A DNA stretch of 64,000 nt, taken from the NCBI GenBank assembly GCA_028285035.1, contig JANQQF010000124.1:124001-188000 (forward strand), read 5' to 3'. Positions 35,507-43,782 of this stretch are shown piece after piece; position 1 is the first letter of the stretch; every line of letters begins with the position of its first letter. The position numbers were made by a program, and so were the translations under genes. The notes beneath the pieces are model-generated. The model worked only from the letters and a program-made list of their open reading frames with translations. It was not told the origin of the DNA and searched no databases. The stretch is from Phycisphaerae bacterium. GTDB lineage: Bacteria > Chloroflexota > Anaerolineae > 4572-78 > J111.

Positions 35507-36587
35507 CCTTGAACAAACACGGCTGTTTAAGAAAGTGTATGGCTGTATGTTGGGCGGGGCCATTGGCGATGCGCTTGGCGGGCCAGTTGAGGGTGATCCC
35601 TGGACGCCAGAGCTTATTCGGGAAAAATACGGGGTATTGGATCGCTACGTGCCCTACCAACGTGATCCCGGCTATCACGCTCACTTTACCAAAACATTGG
35701 GAGCCTATACGGACGATACTCGGATGAAGCATTTGCTTTGTCAGGCCATTATCGAGGCGGGCGGCATGCCCCGTTCGGGCGATTTTGGCCACGTTTTGGC
35801 CAAGGCCTACCATCACGCTCCAGACGAAATGCATGAAGGTTTGATTGAAGAGTATTACTTCAAAGTCATTTGGGGCCGCGACAAAGTCGTCTTTAGCGGT
35901 GAGCCGACCAACGGGGCGATTATGAGCAATTCCCCTATTGGCTTGATGGCAGCCTGCCGACCCGATGAAGCGTATCAAGCGGGGTTCGATCTGGGATTTC
36001 TCACGGATGGTTATGCAAAAACTGCCTCAGCGATGTTTGTCGCCGCCGTGGCCGCCGCGATGGAGCCTGAGCCAAATATTGAGGGCGTCATCGATGCAGC
36101 CATCGAAGCCCATCTCAATTTTGCTCGGCGTCGTGAAGGGCCACGCTGGAATACGCTGGAGTGGCGTTATGATCCCAACCTCAAATTCCTCAATAAAGCC
36201 TTAGACATTGCCCGCGAAGAACGCGATGTTTTTGCCCTGCAAAAACGACTCTACGAGATTTTAGAGTGGGGCCACCTCTTCTCGGAAGCGACGCATACGT
36301 TATGTGTGCCCTTAGCAATGTTCGTTGCTGCCGAGGGTGATTTACGCCAAACTGTCATCGGCTGTGTGATGTATGGCCGGGACAATGACAGCTATGCTAG
36401 CGTGGCGGGGGCTTTAGCTGGGGCGTTTCACGGCGTTGAGGCGATCCCCGAGGCCTGGATTCAACCTGTGATTGACGGTAATCCTGAGACAGATATGCAC
36501 GCGCTTTCGGTCCAGATGACCGAGTTGATTGCTCAAGACTATGAAAAAGCACAACGGGCTTGGAACGCAGTTGGACAGTTGCTTTGA
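35499..36587 (+). CDS. ADP-ribosylglycohydrolase family protein
   Basis: This 362-residue all-helical protein has LGGAIGDALGGPVEG near residue 14 and YTDDTRM near 70, the first metal-binding motif of the DraG/ARH family. The C-terminal motif is GRDNDSYASVAGALAGA, where typical members have GGDTDT, so the metal site is changed there (Gly-Asp-Thr to Arg-Asp-Asn). It may hydrolyse an N- or O-glycosidic bond in a nucleoside- or sugar-like substrate rather than ADP-ribosyl proteins. It overlaps the upstream dehydrogenase. Confidence 0.82.
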   Translation: MPDLEQTRLFKKVYGCMLGGAIGDALGGPVEGDPWTPELIREKYGVLDRYVPYQRDPGYHAHFTKTLGAYTDDTRMKHLLCQAIIEAGGMPRSGDFGHVLAKAYHHAPDEMHEGLIEEYYFKVIWGRDKVVFSGEPTNGAIMSNSPIGLMAACRPDEAYQAGFDLGFLTDGYAKTASAMFVAAVAAAMEPEPNIEGVIDAAIEAHLNFARRREGPRWNTLEWRYDPNLKFLNKALDIAREERDVFALQKRLYEILEWGHLFSEATHTLCVPLAMFVAAEGDLRQTVIGCVMYGRDNDSYASVAGALAGAFHGVEAIPEAWIQPVIDGNPETDMHALSVQMTELIAQDYEKAQRAWNAVGQLL

Positions 36588-36624
36588 TTTTGAACCAATA
36601 GAATCTATTAAAATCTTACATCAT

Positions 36625-36685
36625 CCACAGATAGACACAGATAAAAAATTTATAAAAATCTGTGAGAATCTGTGTCTATCTGTGG
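36625..36685. repeat. 18-bp perfect inverted repeat
   Basis: CCACAGATAGACACAGAT (36625-36642) and its exact complement (36668-36685) enclose a 25-base AT-rich loop. It is a known type of dispersed intergenic hairpin found across unrelated bacteria. It separates the ADP-ribosylglycohydrolase-like gene from the KARI-like gene. Confidence 0.75.
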
Positions 36686-36722
36686 AGAAAATAAATTTTT
36701 TGTAGCCCGTGGGGAATTTAAT

Positions 36723-37712
36723 ATGCCAAAGGTATATTTTGATGACGATGCTGATTTAGCGGTGATTCAAGATAAAACCATCGCCATTTTAGGCTATGGT
36801 AATCAAGGGCGCTCGCAGGCCCTGAACTTGCGTGATAGCGGGCTGACCGTGATCATCGGCAGCCGCTCTGATGCCTCGGCTGAGCAGGCTATTCAAGACG
36901 GATTCAAGGTGTTCGGTTGGGCTGAGGCAGCTCAACGAGCCGAAATTATTTTTCTGCTTGTGCCTGATGAAGCGATGCCAGCCTTGTACACCAACGAAAT
37001 TGCACCTAATCTGGCTGCCCACAATATGCTGGTCTTTGCCAGTGGTTACAATATCTTCTATGGCTTTATTCAAGCGCCTTCGGATGTTGACGTCGTGATG
37101 CTGGCTCCTCGGATGATCGGGCACGGTGTCCGCACCACCTATGTTGAGGGGCAGGGCTTTCCGAGCTTGATTGCGGTTGAGCAAGATGGTAGTGGGCAGG
37201 CCCTAGCTCGGTTGTTAGCTTTATCTAAAGGCGTCGGCTCGACCCGAATGGGGGCAATTCTGTCCAGCTTTGAAGAGGAAACCGTCATCGACCTCTTTGC
37301 CGAACATATGGCGCCCCTTTACGCTATTCGTCGCTACTTTGATGCGTTGGTCGAGGCAGGATATGACCCTTGGACGGTTATCCTGGAATTTTATGCCTCT
37401 GGTGAAGGGATCGAAACGCAAAAAGCCTATGTTGAACAGGGATTGTGGGGACAAATCACCGCTCATTCCCGCACTAGCCAATATGGTCAAGAAGTGACAG
37501 GACTGCTCCCCCCGAATGAAGAAGCCCAAGAGCGGGATCGTCTGCGGGCCGTCATCGAAAATATTCGTAGCGGACAGTTCGCTAAAGATTGGACGTTGGA
37601 ACAGCAGGCTGGTGAGCCGATGTTCCGGCGCATTCGTAAACAAAATCTTGAGCATCCCTTGGTTGAAGCTGAGCGGGAACTCTATAAAGTTTTGGGTCGA
37701 TCAAAGGATTAA
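36723..37712 (+). CDS. Divergent ketol-acid reductoisomerase-like protein
   Basis: This 329-residue protein has the class I KARI layout: a Rossmann domain (AILGYGNQGRSQALNLRDSG, residues 21-40) and the knotted C-terminal domain. The metal residues Asp190 and Glu194 (DLFAEH) and one later Glu (Glu222) are kept. The catalytic His of the AHG motif is Ser107 (FASGYN), the lysine of APKGPG is Arg130 (APRMIG), and the second C-terminal Glu appears to be Ser226. No ilvB, ilvN or ilvD lies nearby. It is thus probably not the branched amino acid enzyme but a relative acting on a pathway intermediate, possibly a branched sugar acid. I chose ATG 36723. The frame is open further up. Confidence 0.82.
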   Translation: MPKVYFDDDADLAVIQDKTIAILGYGNQGRSQALNLRDSGLTVIIGSRSDASAEQAIQDGFKVFGWAEAAQRAEIIFLLVPDEAMPALYTNEIAPNLAAHNMLVFASGYNIFYGFIQAPSDVDVVMLAPRMIGHGVRTTYVEGQGFPSLIAVEQDGSGQALARLLALSKGVGSTRMGAILSSFEEETVIDLFAEHMAPLYAIRRYFDALVEAGYDPWTVILEFYASGEGIETQKAYVEQGLWGQITAHSRTSQYGQEVTGLLPPNEEAQERDRLRAVIENIRSGQFAKDWTLEQQAGEPMFRRIRKQNLEHPLVEAERELYKVLGRSKD

Positions 37713-38683
37713 TGATGATCAACTCTCCTGGCAAGCTGCGGGGACTTCAGCAATGTGCTAATTCAGCCGGCATCTTTACCATTCTAGCCCTCGATCATGG
37801 AGACTCATTGCTCAAAACAATTCGGCCCGAGGCCCCAGAGACGGTCACTTTTGCTGAGGCCGTTTCGATTAAGGCAACCGTGTTGAATGCATTGGCCTCA
37901 GAAGCCAGTGCGGTACTGCTTGATCCAGTTTACGGTCTAGCTCCGGCAATTTTGCACGGTGCCCTGCCCAGAAATGTTGGCCTGCTGGTGGCTGCTGAAG
38001 ATGGCGACTATGCCACCCCACAGCGACCTGCTCGTCTGTTTGAAGGCTGGAGCGTAGAAAAGATTAAGCGGGCTGGTGCCGCAGCCGTGAAATGCTTCTT
38101 TTATTATCACCCCGATGACACCAACTTAGCTCAGGCCCAAGAAGCCTTTGTGCGTGATTTGGTCCTAGAATGTCAACGCTATGATATCCCTCTCTTTGCC
38201 GAGCCGTTGTCCTACAACACCTCGCCAAATGATCGGCCTCGGGTGGTCATTGAAACGGCCCGTAACATCTGCGTCTTGGGTGTCGACATTCTGAAAGTCG
38301 AGTTTCCAGTTGATGTGCATCATGAGCCTGATCAAACGGCTTGGTTATCAGCGTGCCAATCATTAACCGAGGCCTGTCAAGGCACGCCTTGGGTGTTGCT
38401 CAGCGCGGGTGTCGATTTTGATACATTTGCCGATCAGTTGCGGATTGCCTGTCAAGCCGGAGCCTCAGGCTACTTGGCCGGACGGGCTATCTGGAAAGAG
38501 GCGGTGCAACTTTTAGAGCAAGCCCAACAGGCTTTTTTAGAGGATGTTGCGACCGTTCGACTACAACAGTTAGCCCAAATCGCCTTAGAATACGCCACAC
38601 CTTGGTCCGATCTTTACCTCTATTCAACCGAACTGCCCTCACAAGACTGGTATCAAGCATATGACTCGTTTGCGGATGATTGA
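37712..38683 (+). CDS. Class I aldolase of the LacD/YihT (tagatose-1,6-bisphosphate) type
   Basis: This 323-residue TIM-barrel aldolase uses a Schiff-base lysine. It has ILALDHGDS near residue 24, GAAAVKCFFYYHP with Lys127, AEPLSYN and DILKVEFP with Lys195. The family splits ketose-1-phosphate or bisphosphate sugars (LacD) or sulfofructose phosphate (YihT). With DhaKL upstream it would be the step that cleaves the phosphorylated ketose. The start ATG overlaps the KARI-like stop (TAATG), so the two proteins are coupled. Confidence 0.85.
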   Translation: MMINSPGKLRGLQQCANSAGIFTILALDHGDSLLKTIRPEAPETVTFAEAVSIKATVLNALASEASAVLLDPVYGLAPAILHGALPRNVGLLVAAEDGDYATPQRPARLFEGWSVEKIKRAGAAAVKCFFYYHPDDTNLAQAQEAFVRDLVLECQRYDIPLFAEPLSYNTSPNDRPRVVIETARNICVLGVDILKVEFPVDVHHEPDQTAWLSACQSLTEACQGTPWVLLSAGVDFDTFADQLRIACQAGASGYLAGRAIWKEAVQLLEQAQQAFLEDVATVRLQQLAQIALEYATPWSDLYLYSTELPSQDWYQAYDSFADD

Positions 38684-38720
38684 AGTATATCAATACTTAT
38701 CGTTAAAGGATGTAGCGGTA

Positions 38721-38760
38721 GTTAGACTAATCACTCGCCACTAACCACTAACCACTATTC
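38721..38760. repeat. Second copy of the CACTCGCCACTAACCACT-type repeat
   Basis: This copy holds CACTCGCCACTAACCACT units ending in CACTATTC, matching the right arm of the 32503-32553 repeat. It lies just before the ribosome-binding site of the nucleoside hydrolase gene and has lost most of its left arm (only GTTAGACTAA remains). Confidence 0.65.
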
Positions 38761-38783
38761 ATTATTTTTTAAGGAGACAACCG

Positions 38784-39887
38784 ATGGCCCTACCCACCTT
38801 CCCTAAATTAAGCGACGATAAATTACGTCAATTGTTGGAGCCACCGACAGGACGCGTGCGGTTGGTCATTGACACTGATGCACACAACGAAATTGATGAT
38901 CAATTTACGATAGCGTGGGCCTTGCTCTCCCCAGAAAAGATTGATGTTGAGGCCGTTTATGCGGTGCCCTACTCCTTCGCCCATCATAAAGAGCCGATGC
39001 TCAAGGCCTATGAGTATCTCAAAGCAACAGCCAGTGATGAAACAGCCGATCACCAGATGTCAGGTGAGACCGTTGGCTATTCTGGCTGGGCGCAACGGTT
39101 ACTTGCTATTGGCACAGACCCTTATAGCATCCCCTTCGTTCCTCCGGCTGAAGGGATGGAGTTGAGCTACCAGGAGATTTTGACGGTGTATGAGAAACTG
39201 GGCATGGATTCGACCGACCGTGTTTTTCGGGGATCACCAAACTATCTTACCTCGTTGGATGAACCAATCCGTAGCCCTGCTGTTGAGGATTTGATCGAAC
39301 GGGCCTTGGCTGGCGGGGATGAGCCGCTTTATGTGGCGGGGATTGGTTGCGCTACAAATTTGGCCTCGGCCTTGCTCATTGAGCCAGAGATCATCAATCA
39401 TATCGTCATCCTCTGGACCTCAGCCTATCCCACCCCAATGAATTTATGGAATGGGGCATCACTCAACTTGGTGCAAGATCCTCTAGCCTCACGCCTGCTC
39501 TTTGATTGTGGGGTGGCCCACGTTTACCTCCCCGGCTTCCATGTTGGGGCACAACTCACGATCTCACTGCCAGAGATGGAGTTGTGGGTCAAAGGCAAAG
39601 GAGCAATCGGCGATTATTTGTATCACCTTTACACGCATAATCCAATCCATTATCAGCGAGGCATCAATGATCACTTTGGCCGTACTTGGATTGTGTGGGA
39701 TTTAATCAACATTGCTTGGTTGCTTAACCCTGATTGGGTGCCCTCTCACTTGGTGCCGTCGCCTGTTCTCAAAGATGATCTTTATTGGGAGGCTGATCCG
39801 AGCCGCCATTTGATGCGAGAAGCGTATGACATTGATCGTGATGGTGTATACCGAGATTTTTTCACCAAGCTTGATCAACTGGCCTAG
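38784..39887 (+). CDS. Nucleoside hydrolase (IUNH) family protein
   Basis: This 367-residue protein has the calcium-binding motif VIDTDAHNEIDDQF near residue 29, which defines inosine-uridine nucleoside hydrolases, and the conserved GIGCATNLASAL helix. Typical members split the N-glycosidic bond of ribonucleosides. The long segment before residue 140 is larger than usual. The start has AAGGAG upstream. It overlaps the next gene by one base (TAGTG). Confidence 0.83.
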   Translation: MALPTFPKLSDDKLRQLLEPPTGRVRLVIDTDAHNEIDDQFTIAWALLSPEKIDVEAVYAVPYSFAHHKEPMLKAYEYLKATASDETADHQMSGETVGYSGWAQRLLAIGTDPYSIPFVPPAEGMELSYQEILTVYEKLGMDSTDRVFRGSPNYLTSLDEPIRSPAVEDLIERALAGGDEPLYVAGIGCATNLASALLIEPEIINHIVILWTSAYPTPMNLWNGASLNLVQDPLASRLLFDCGVAHVYLPGFHVGAQLTISLPEMELWVKGKGAIGDYLYHLYTHNPIHYQRGINDHFGRTWIVWDLINIAWLLNPDWVPSHLVPSPVLKDDLYWEADPSRHLMREAYDIDRDGVYRDFFTKLDQLA

Positions 39888-40645
39888 TGCCGAAAATGCG
39901 GATTATTGCCTGGAACATCAGGGCGGGTGGGGGGCGACGACACATCGAGATTTTTCGGCAGCTACGCCGCTGGAAACCCGAAGTGGTCACCCTATCCGAA
40001 TTTCGAGCGACGCCACCCAGCCAAGCTTTGGCTGAGGATTTGGCTAAAATCGGGTTAGATCAACAAATTGCAAAGGTATCGTTAGAGAAATCGGCGACGA
40101 ATGGCTTGCTCGTTGCGACCCGATACCCGCTTCGACCTATCACCCTTCCGACTGCACCGGATGAACCGTATCGCTGGCTTTTGGTTGAAATACAAGCTGA
40201 TCAACCCTTTGTGATGGGGGCGATGCATATACCAAATATGGTGACCAAGCGAAAATATCCATATCATGATGCGGTTTTGGCCACCATCAAGCAGTGGCAG
40301 CTTGGTCCGGCCTTGCTGATCGGTGATACAAATTCGGGGATACCTGATATCGATGAAGAGGCGCCTGCCTTTGGCCCAAAAGAGCAAAGTTGGATTGAAG
40401 CCTTGGATCAGCTAGGCTGGGTGGATGTTTTTCGGCACTTGAAAGGCAATCTTCGCGCATATACTTGGTATTCCCCCAATGGTAAAAATGGCTTTCGTTT
40501 AGATCAGGCCTTTCTCAATCAATCGTTACTCCCACAGGCCGAAGATGTCCGTTATGTCTGGGGTAAGCCGTGGGGGCAAGCTAAAGGCCGTCGTGATGCT
40601 TTGAGCGACCACGCTGCTCTTATTCTTGACCTAAAGGAAGTGTAA
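39887..40645 (+). CDS. Endonuclease/exonuclease/phosphatase (EEP) family protein
   Basis: This 252-residue metal-dependent phosphoesterase has MRIIAWNIRAGGG at the start, LSEF for the metal Glu, LIGDTNSGIPD, RLDQAF and the final LSDHAALIL with the catalytic His. It could hydrolyse phosphodiesters or phospho-sugars. Start GTG 39887 overlaps the upstream stop codon. The cytoplasmic context among catabolic genes favours small-molecule phosphatase over DNA repair. Confidence 0.82.
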   Translation: MPKMRIIAWNIRAGGGRRHIEIFRQLRRWKPEVVTLSEFRATPPSQALAEDLAKIGLDQQIAKVSLEKSATNGLLVATRYPLRPITLPTAPDEPYRWLLVEIQADQPFVMGAMHIPNMVTKRKYPYHDAVLATIKQWQLGPALLIGDTNSGIPDIDEEAPAFGPKEQSWIEALDQLGWVDVFRHLKGNLRAYTWYSPNGKNGFRLDQAFLNQSLLPQAEDVRYVWGKPWGQAKGRRDALSDHAALILDLKEV

Positions 40646-42841
40646 ATGATGAAGATTCGGATGAATTACTTCCCCATTGGCTCCAGCTACTATCCACCCT
40701 TCCACACCCCTGAGGAATGGGTTAAAGATGTGGAAAATATGGTCAAAGCGGGGTTGAATATGATCCGCACTGCCGAGTTATTAGCCTCATGGGATTACAT
40801 CGAGCCACGACAGGGCCAACCGGAGTGGGATTGGCTGGATCGGATTTTTGAGTTGTCCGAGCAACATCAGCTAGAAATTGTCTTGGGGACCGGCTCGTGT
40901 AATCCACCGATCTGGATGATGGAGCTTTATCCCGATTTACAAAAGGTGTCGCGGGAAGGGCTAAAGTACCCGCTGAATACGGTTTGGGGCTGGGCCTGCC
41001 CCAATCATCCTGGCTTGCGGACTGAACTCACTCGCTGGATTACTTTGCTATTTGAGCGGTATGGTCAACATCCTGCGCTCTACTGCTGGCAGATTGATAA
41101 TCAAATTGGTCATCACAATGCTTTTACGGGGGCCGAACATTCCCATCCGCGACAGTATGGCTATTGGTGCTATTGCGATCATTGCGCCCGCTTATTTCGA
41201 GCGTGGGTCGAGCAGAAATATCAGGCGATTGAAGTCCTTAATGAGACCTGGGCTTGGGATCCGACCCACTATCGCTATTATGGCTGGCATCAAATCACCC
41301 CACCCCGCTCAATGCCTGCGGAGTGGGGCAACAATACGGCTTGGCTGGACTATCGTCGTTTTTGTGACGACACCCTAACCGACTTTATTCGCTTCCAACA
41401 CGATCTTATCAAGAAGCTCGATTCCAATCAGATCACGATGCATAATTTGTACGATTGTATGCGGCCGGATTTAGGGGCGCGAAATGAGCCTAATCATTGG
41501 GACATCGGCGCGGTACCGGACATCATCGGCCACGACATTTATCCCTCCGAAAACAATTATCGGAATGATCCCCCACACTCCTCCTGGTTTTTGGATTTCG
41601 CCTATTCGGTCGCACATCACAACAACCGTACCCTGTGGATTCCTGAGCTGGAAAGTGGTCCGTTGGGAGGATATTCGGCTGGTCCTAATGTATCAACCAC
41701 AGCTTTGGACATCAAACGCTTTAATTTGGCCTGCTTGGGGCACGGTGCCAAAAATATGCTCTATCAGGGCTATCGGGATTGGAACTGTATTCCGTTAACC
41801 TGGGGTGGTCTGGTTGATTTTCACGGCGAGCCAACTGATCGTTTTCACGCCGCTGCTGAGGTCAACCGGGTGATCAAGGAGAATGAAGACTTCTTCCTCG
41901 ATGCCCTGCCCCCACCGGCCCAAGTGGCCATTTACCATTCAGTCGATAACGTACTGGCCATCGATGGGCAGGCCAATGAACGCTTTCTCTACAGCGCGTT
42001 ACGTGGTGTGCATACCGCCCTGTGGAAAAAAGGGTATTCAATTAACTTTGTCGCCCCCCATTTCATTGGCACTGAAACTGCAGCTTATGAAGTTATTTTC
42101 CTGCCCTTCCTAATGCACCTCCCGCAAACACAGGCTGACCAGTTCACCGCCTATGTCGAACAGGGTGGCACCTTGATTGGCTTTGCCAAGTTAGGTCATC
42201 TAGATGAGCGCGGGTGGGCCTGGAATGATCGACCAGGGGCAAGGTTAACCAAATTATTTGGGGCACGTGAGCGCCAGATTTTGGTATTCCGTGAGCCAGA
42301 TGAAGCGGTTAATATCAAGGTGGAGCCGGAAGCAGATTTATTTACGGGAATTAATAAAGACTCCCTGCAGGGGTATTGGCACCGCCAAACCTTTGATCTA
42401 GCAGATGATGTTGAAATCTTGGCGCGGTTTGTGGATGGTGAGCCAGCGATCATTCGGCGGCAGTATGGAGCCGGTCAAGCCATTTTGATGGCTACGCATC
42501 TCGATATGGCTGTGTGGGAGTATCAAGATCCAGACTTGATCAAGCTCTTTGCAAATTTGTTGACGATGGTTGATGTCACCTCAGATATCATCGTTACGGG
42601 TTCGGATCAAACCTATGTAGAAAATCATATCGATGCCCATCTGCTGGTTGATGATAAACAGTGGGCGGTTATTATCAATAACGAAGGTGACGAAGCAACT
42701 GACATTTCGGTCACGGTTCCGGGTGCGGCTCAGGCAGCGATAGCACATGAGCTGTTTAGTGGCCAGAACTTATCTGTCACTCAAGGCCAATTCACTTACC
42801 ATCTTGCCCCCACCGATGGGGCGATTGTGAGGCTCCAATGA
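40646..42841 (+). CDS. GH42-family protein with acid/base Glu replaced by Gln
   Basis: This 731-residue protein has the three-domain GH42 beta-galactosidase layout: catalytic barrel (1-400), trimerisation domain (about 410-620) and C-terminal beta domain. The four structural cysteines (118, 175, 177, 180) and the nucleophile Glu334 (WIPELESG) are present. At the acid/base position, normally WQxDNE, it reads WQIDNQ (Gln153). Such a change usually abolishes glycoside hydrolysis with poor leaving groups, so the protein may have another activity, such as phosphorolysis or transfer, or be a binding protein. It overlaps the next gene by four bases. Confidence 0.88.
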   Translation: MMKIRMNYFPIGSSYYPPFHTPEEWVKDVENMVKAGLNMIRTAELLASWDYIEPRQGQPEWDWLDRIFELSEQHQLEIVLGTGSCNPPIWMMELYPDLQKVSREGLKYPLNTVWGWACPNHPGLRTELTRWITLLFERYGQHPALYCWQIDNQIGHHNAFTGAEHSHPRQYGYWCYCDHCARLFRAWVEQKYQAIEVLNETWAWDPTHYRYYGWHQITPPRSMPAEWGNNTAWLDYRRFCDDTLTDFIRFQHDLIKKLDSNQITMHNLYDCMRPDLGARNEPNHWDIGAVPDIIGHDIYPSENNYRNDPPHSSWFLDFAYSVAHHNNRTLWIPELESGPLGGYSAGPNVSTTALDIKRFNLACLGHGAKNMLYQGYRDWNCIPLTWGGLVDFHGEPTDRFHAAAEVNRVIKENEDFFLDALPPPAQVAIYHSVDNVLAIDGQANERFLYSALRGVHTALWKKGYSINFVAPHFIGTETAAYEVIFLPFLMHLPQTQADQFTAYVEQGGTLIGFAKLGHLDERGWAWNDRPGARLTKLFGARERQILVFREPDEAVNIKVEPEADLFTGINKDSLQGYWHRQTFDLADDVEILARFVDGEPAIIRRQYGAGQAILMATHLDMAVWEYQDPDLIKLFANLLTMVDVTSDIIVTGSDQTYVENHIDAHLLVDDKQWAVIINNEGDEATDISVTVPGAAQAAIAHELFSGQNLSVTQGQFTYHLAPTDGAIVRLQ

Positions 42842-43593
42842 CGAAACTGACTTCATTGATGGAACTGACTGCTGAAGAATGGCAGCAAGCGTTGGAATTG
42901 CCCGATGAGGACATTCCCGACATCGTGATTGTGGAAGGATCGTGGTGGCGCGAACAGCGCACTGAGTGGCGGTTGAGGTATTTATCGGATGTACGAGAAC
43001 TCAAATTTCCCGATATGTTCTGGGGCCGCTGGCAAGATAAGAAGGTCGTTTTTTGCTGTGCTTACGGGGCGGCCCGAACGGTTGAAATTATTCATTTGTT
43101 TGGTATTCTGGGGGCCAAACTTGCCATTCAAATCGGTACCTGTGGCGGGCTGCAATCTCATCTCAAACCGGGTGACATCATTTTGCCGCAAGTTGCGCTT
43201 TGTTGGGAAGGGGTGGCTCACATTTATGGGGCCATCGACTCGGCAGTGGGAGATAAAGCTTGGATTATCCAAGCTGAACAACAGTTGATTGATCGTAACC
43301 ATAAAACCTATATTGGGACACATCTGACGTGGTCAACCCTATTTGGTCAAAACGGTAAGATGGTGGAAACGTGGCATCAAGCAGGCTACTTGTCGGTCGA
43401 TATGGAAACAGCTACCACCTTTGCTGTGGCCGAATATTTTGGGATGCCCGCCGTGTCGATGTTGGTCGTTTGGGATGATCTCACCCGAAATCGCAGCTTT
43501 TTGGACCCACTTTCGGATGAGGAACTGGCTGCCTTGAATCGGGCAAATGAGTCTGTGTATGAAGTGGCCTTGGCTTTGAGTGAACAGCTTTGA
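42838..43593 (+). CDS. Nucleoside phosphorylase family protein
   Basis: This 251-residue protein of the PNP/UDP family has IQIGTCGGLQ and the ribose-binding segment SVDMETATTFAVAEYFG with the conserved Met-Glu. The family splits nucleosides with phosphate to give a base and ribose-1-phosphate. With the nucleoside hydrolase and ADP-ribosylglycohydrolase-like genes in the same cluster it hints at N-glycoside substrates. It overlaps the GH42 gene by four bases. Confidence 0.85.
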   Translation: MTKLTSLMELTAEEWQQALELPDEDIPDIVIVEGSWWREQRTEWRLRYLSDVRELKFPDMFWGRWQDKKVVFCCAYGAARTVEIIHLFGILGAKLAIQIGTCGGLQSHLKPGDIILPQVALCWEGVAHIYGAIDSAVGDKAWIIQAEQQLIDRNHKTYIGTHLTWSTLFGQNGKMVETWHQAGYLSVDMETATTFAVAEYFGMPAVSMLVVWDDLTRNRSFLDPLSDEELAALNRANESVYEVALALSEQL

Positions 43594-43608
43594 ATAGGCC
43601 CCCTCGAT

Positions 43609-43651
43609 CCCCCAAAGGGGGAAGAAAATCTCTGTATTCCCCCTTCGGGGG
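43609..43651. repeat. Two C5/G5 hairpins in a 190-bp gap
   Basis: CCCCCAAAGGGGG (43609-43621) and CCCCCTTCGGGGG (43639-43651) lie after the nucleoside phosphorylase gene. The two can also pair with each other. They resemble common dispersed intergenic hairpins. The rest of the gap to 43782 shows only the AAAGGAG site of the next gene. Confidence 0.6.
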
Positions 43652-43782
43652 CTATGGGTGCAGCTTATTACCCTGTCTTTTGGTACAGGCGACATTCTGA
43701 TCAAGCGGAGAATGTGAACGGCTGGATTTTTTGATATGGTGATCTTGCTAAAGAGATAACCAATCAAAAAAGGAGCTACATT

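Noticed and set aside
35499..36587. DraG-type toxin/antitoxin or ADP-ribosylation defence gene
   Set aside because: No ADP-ribosyltransferase gene is near, and it overlaps catabolic genes on both functional sides.
36723..37712. Housekeeping ilvC for branched amino acids
   Set aside because: Key residues are changed (Ser107, Arg130) and no ilv genes are near. The sugar-type neighbours point to another role.
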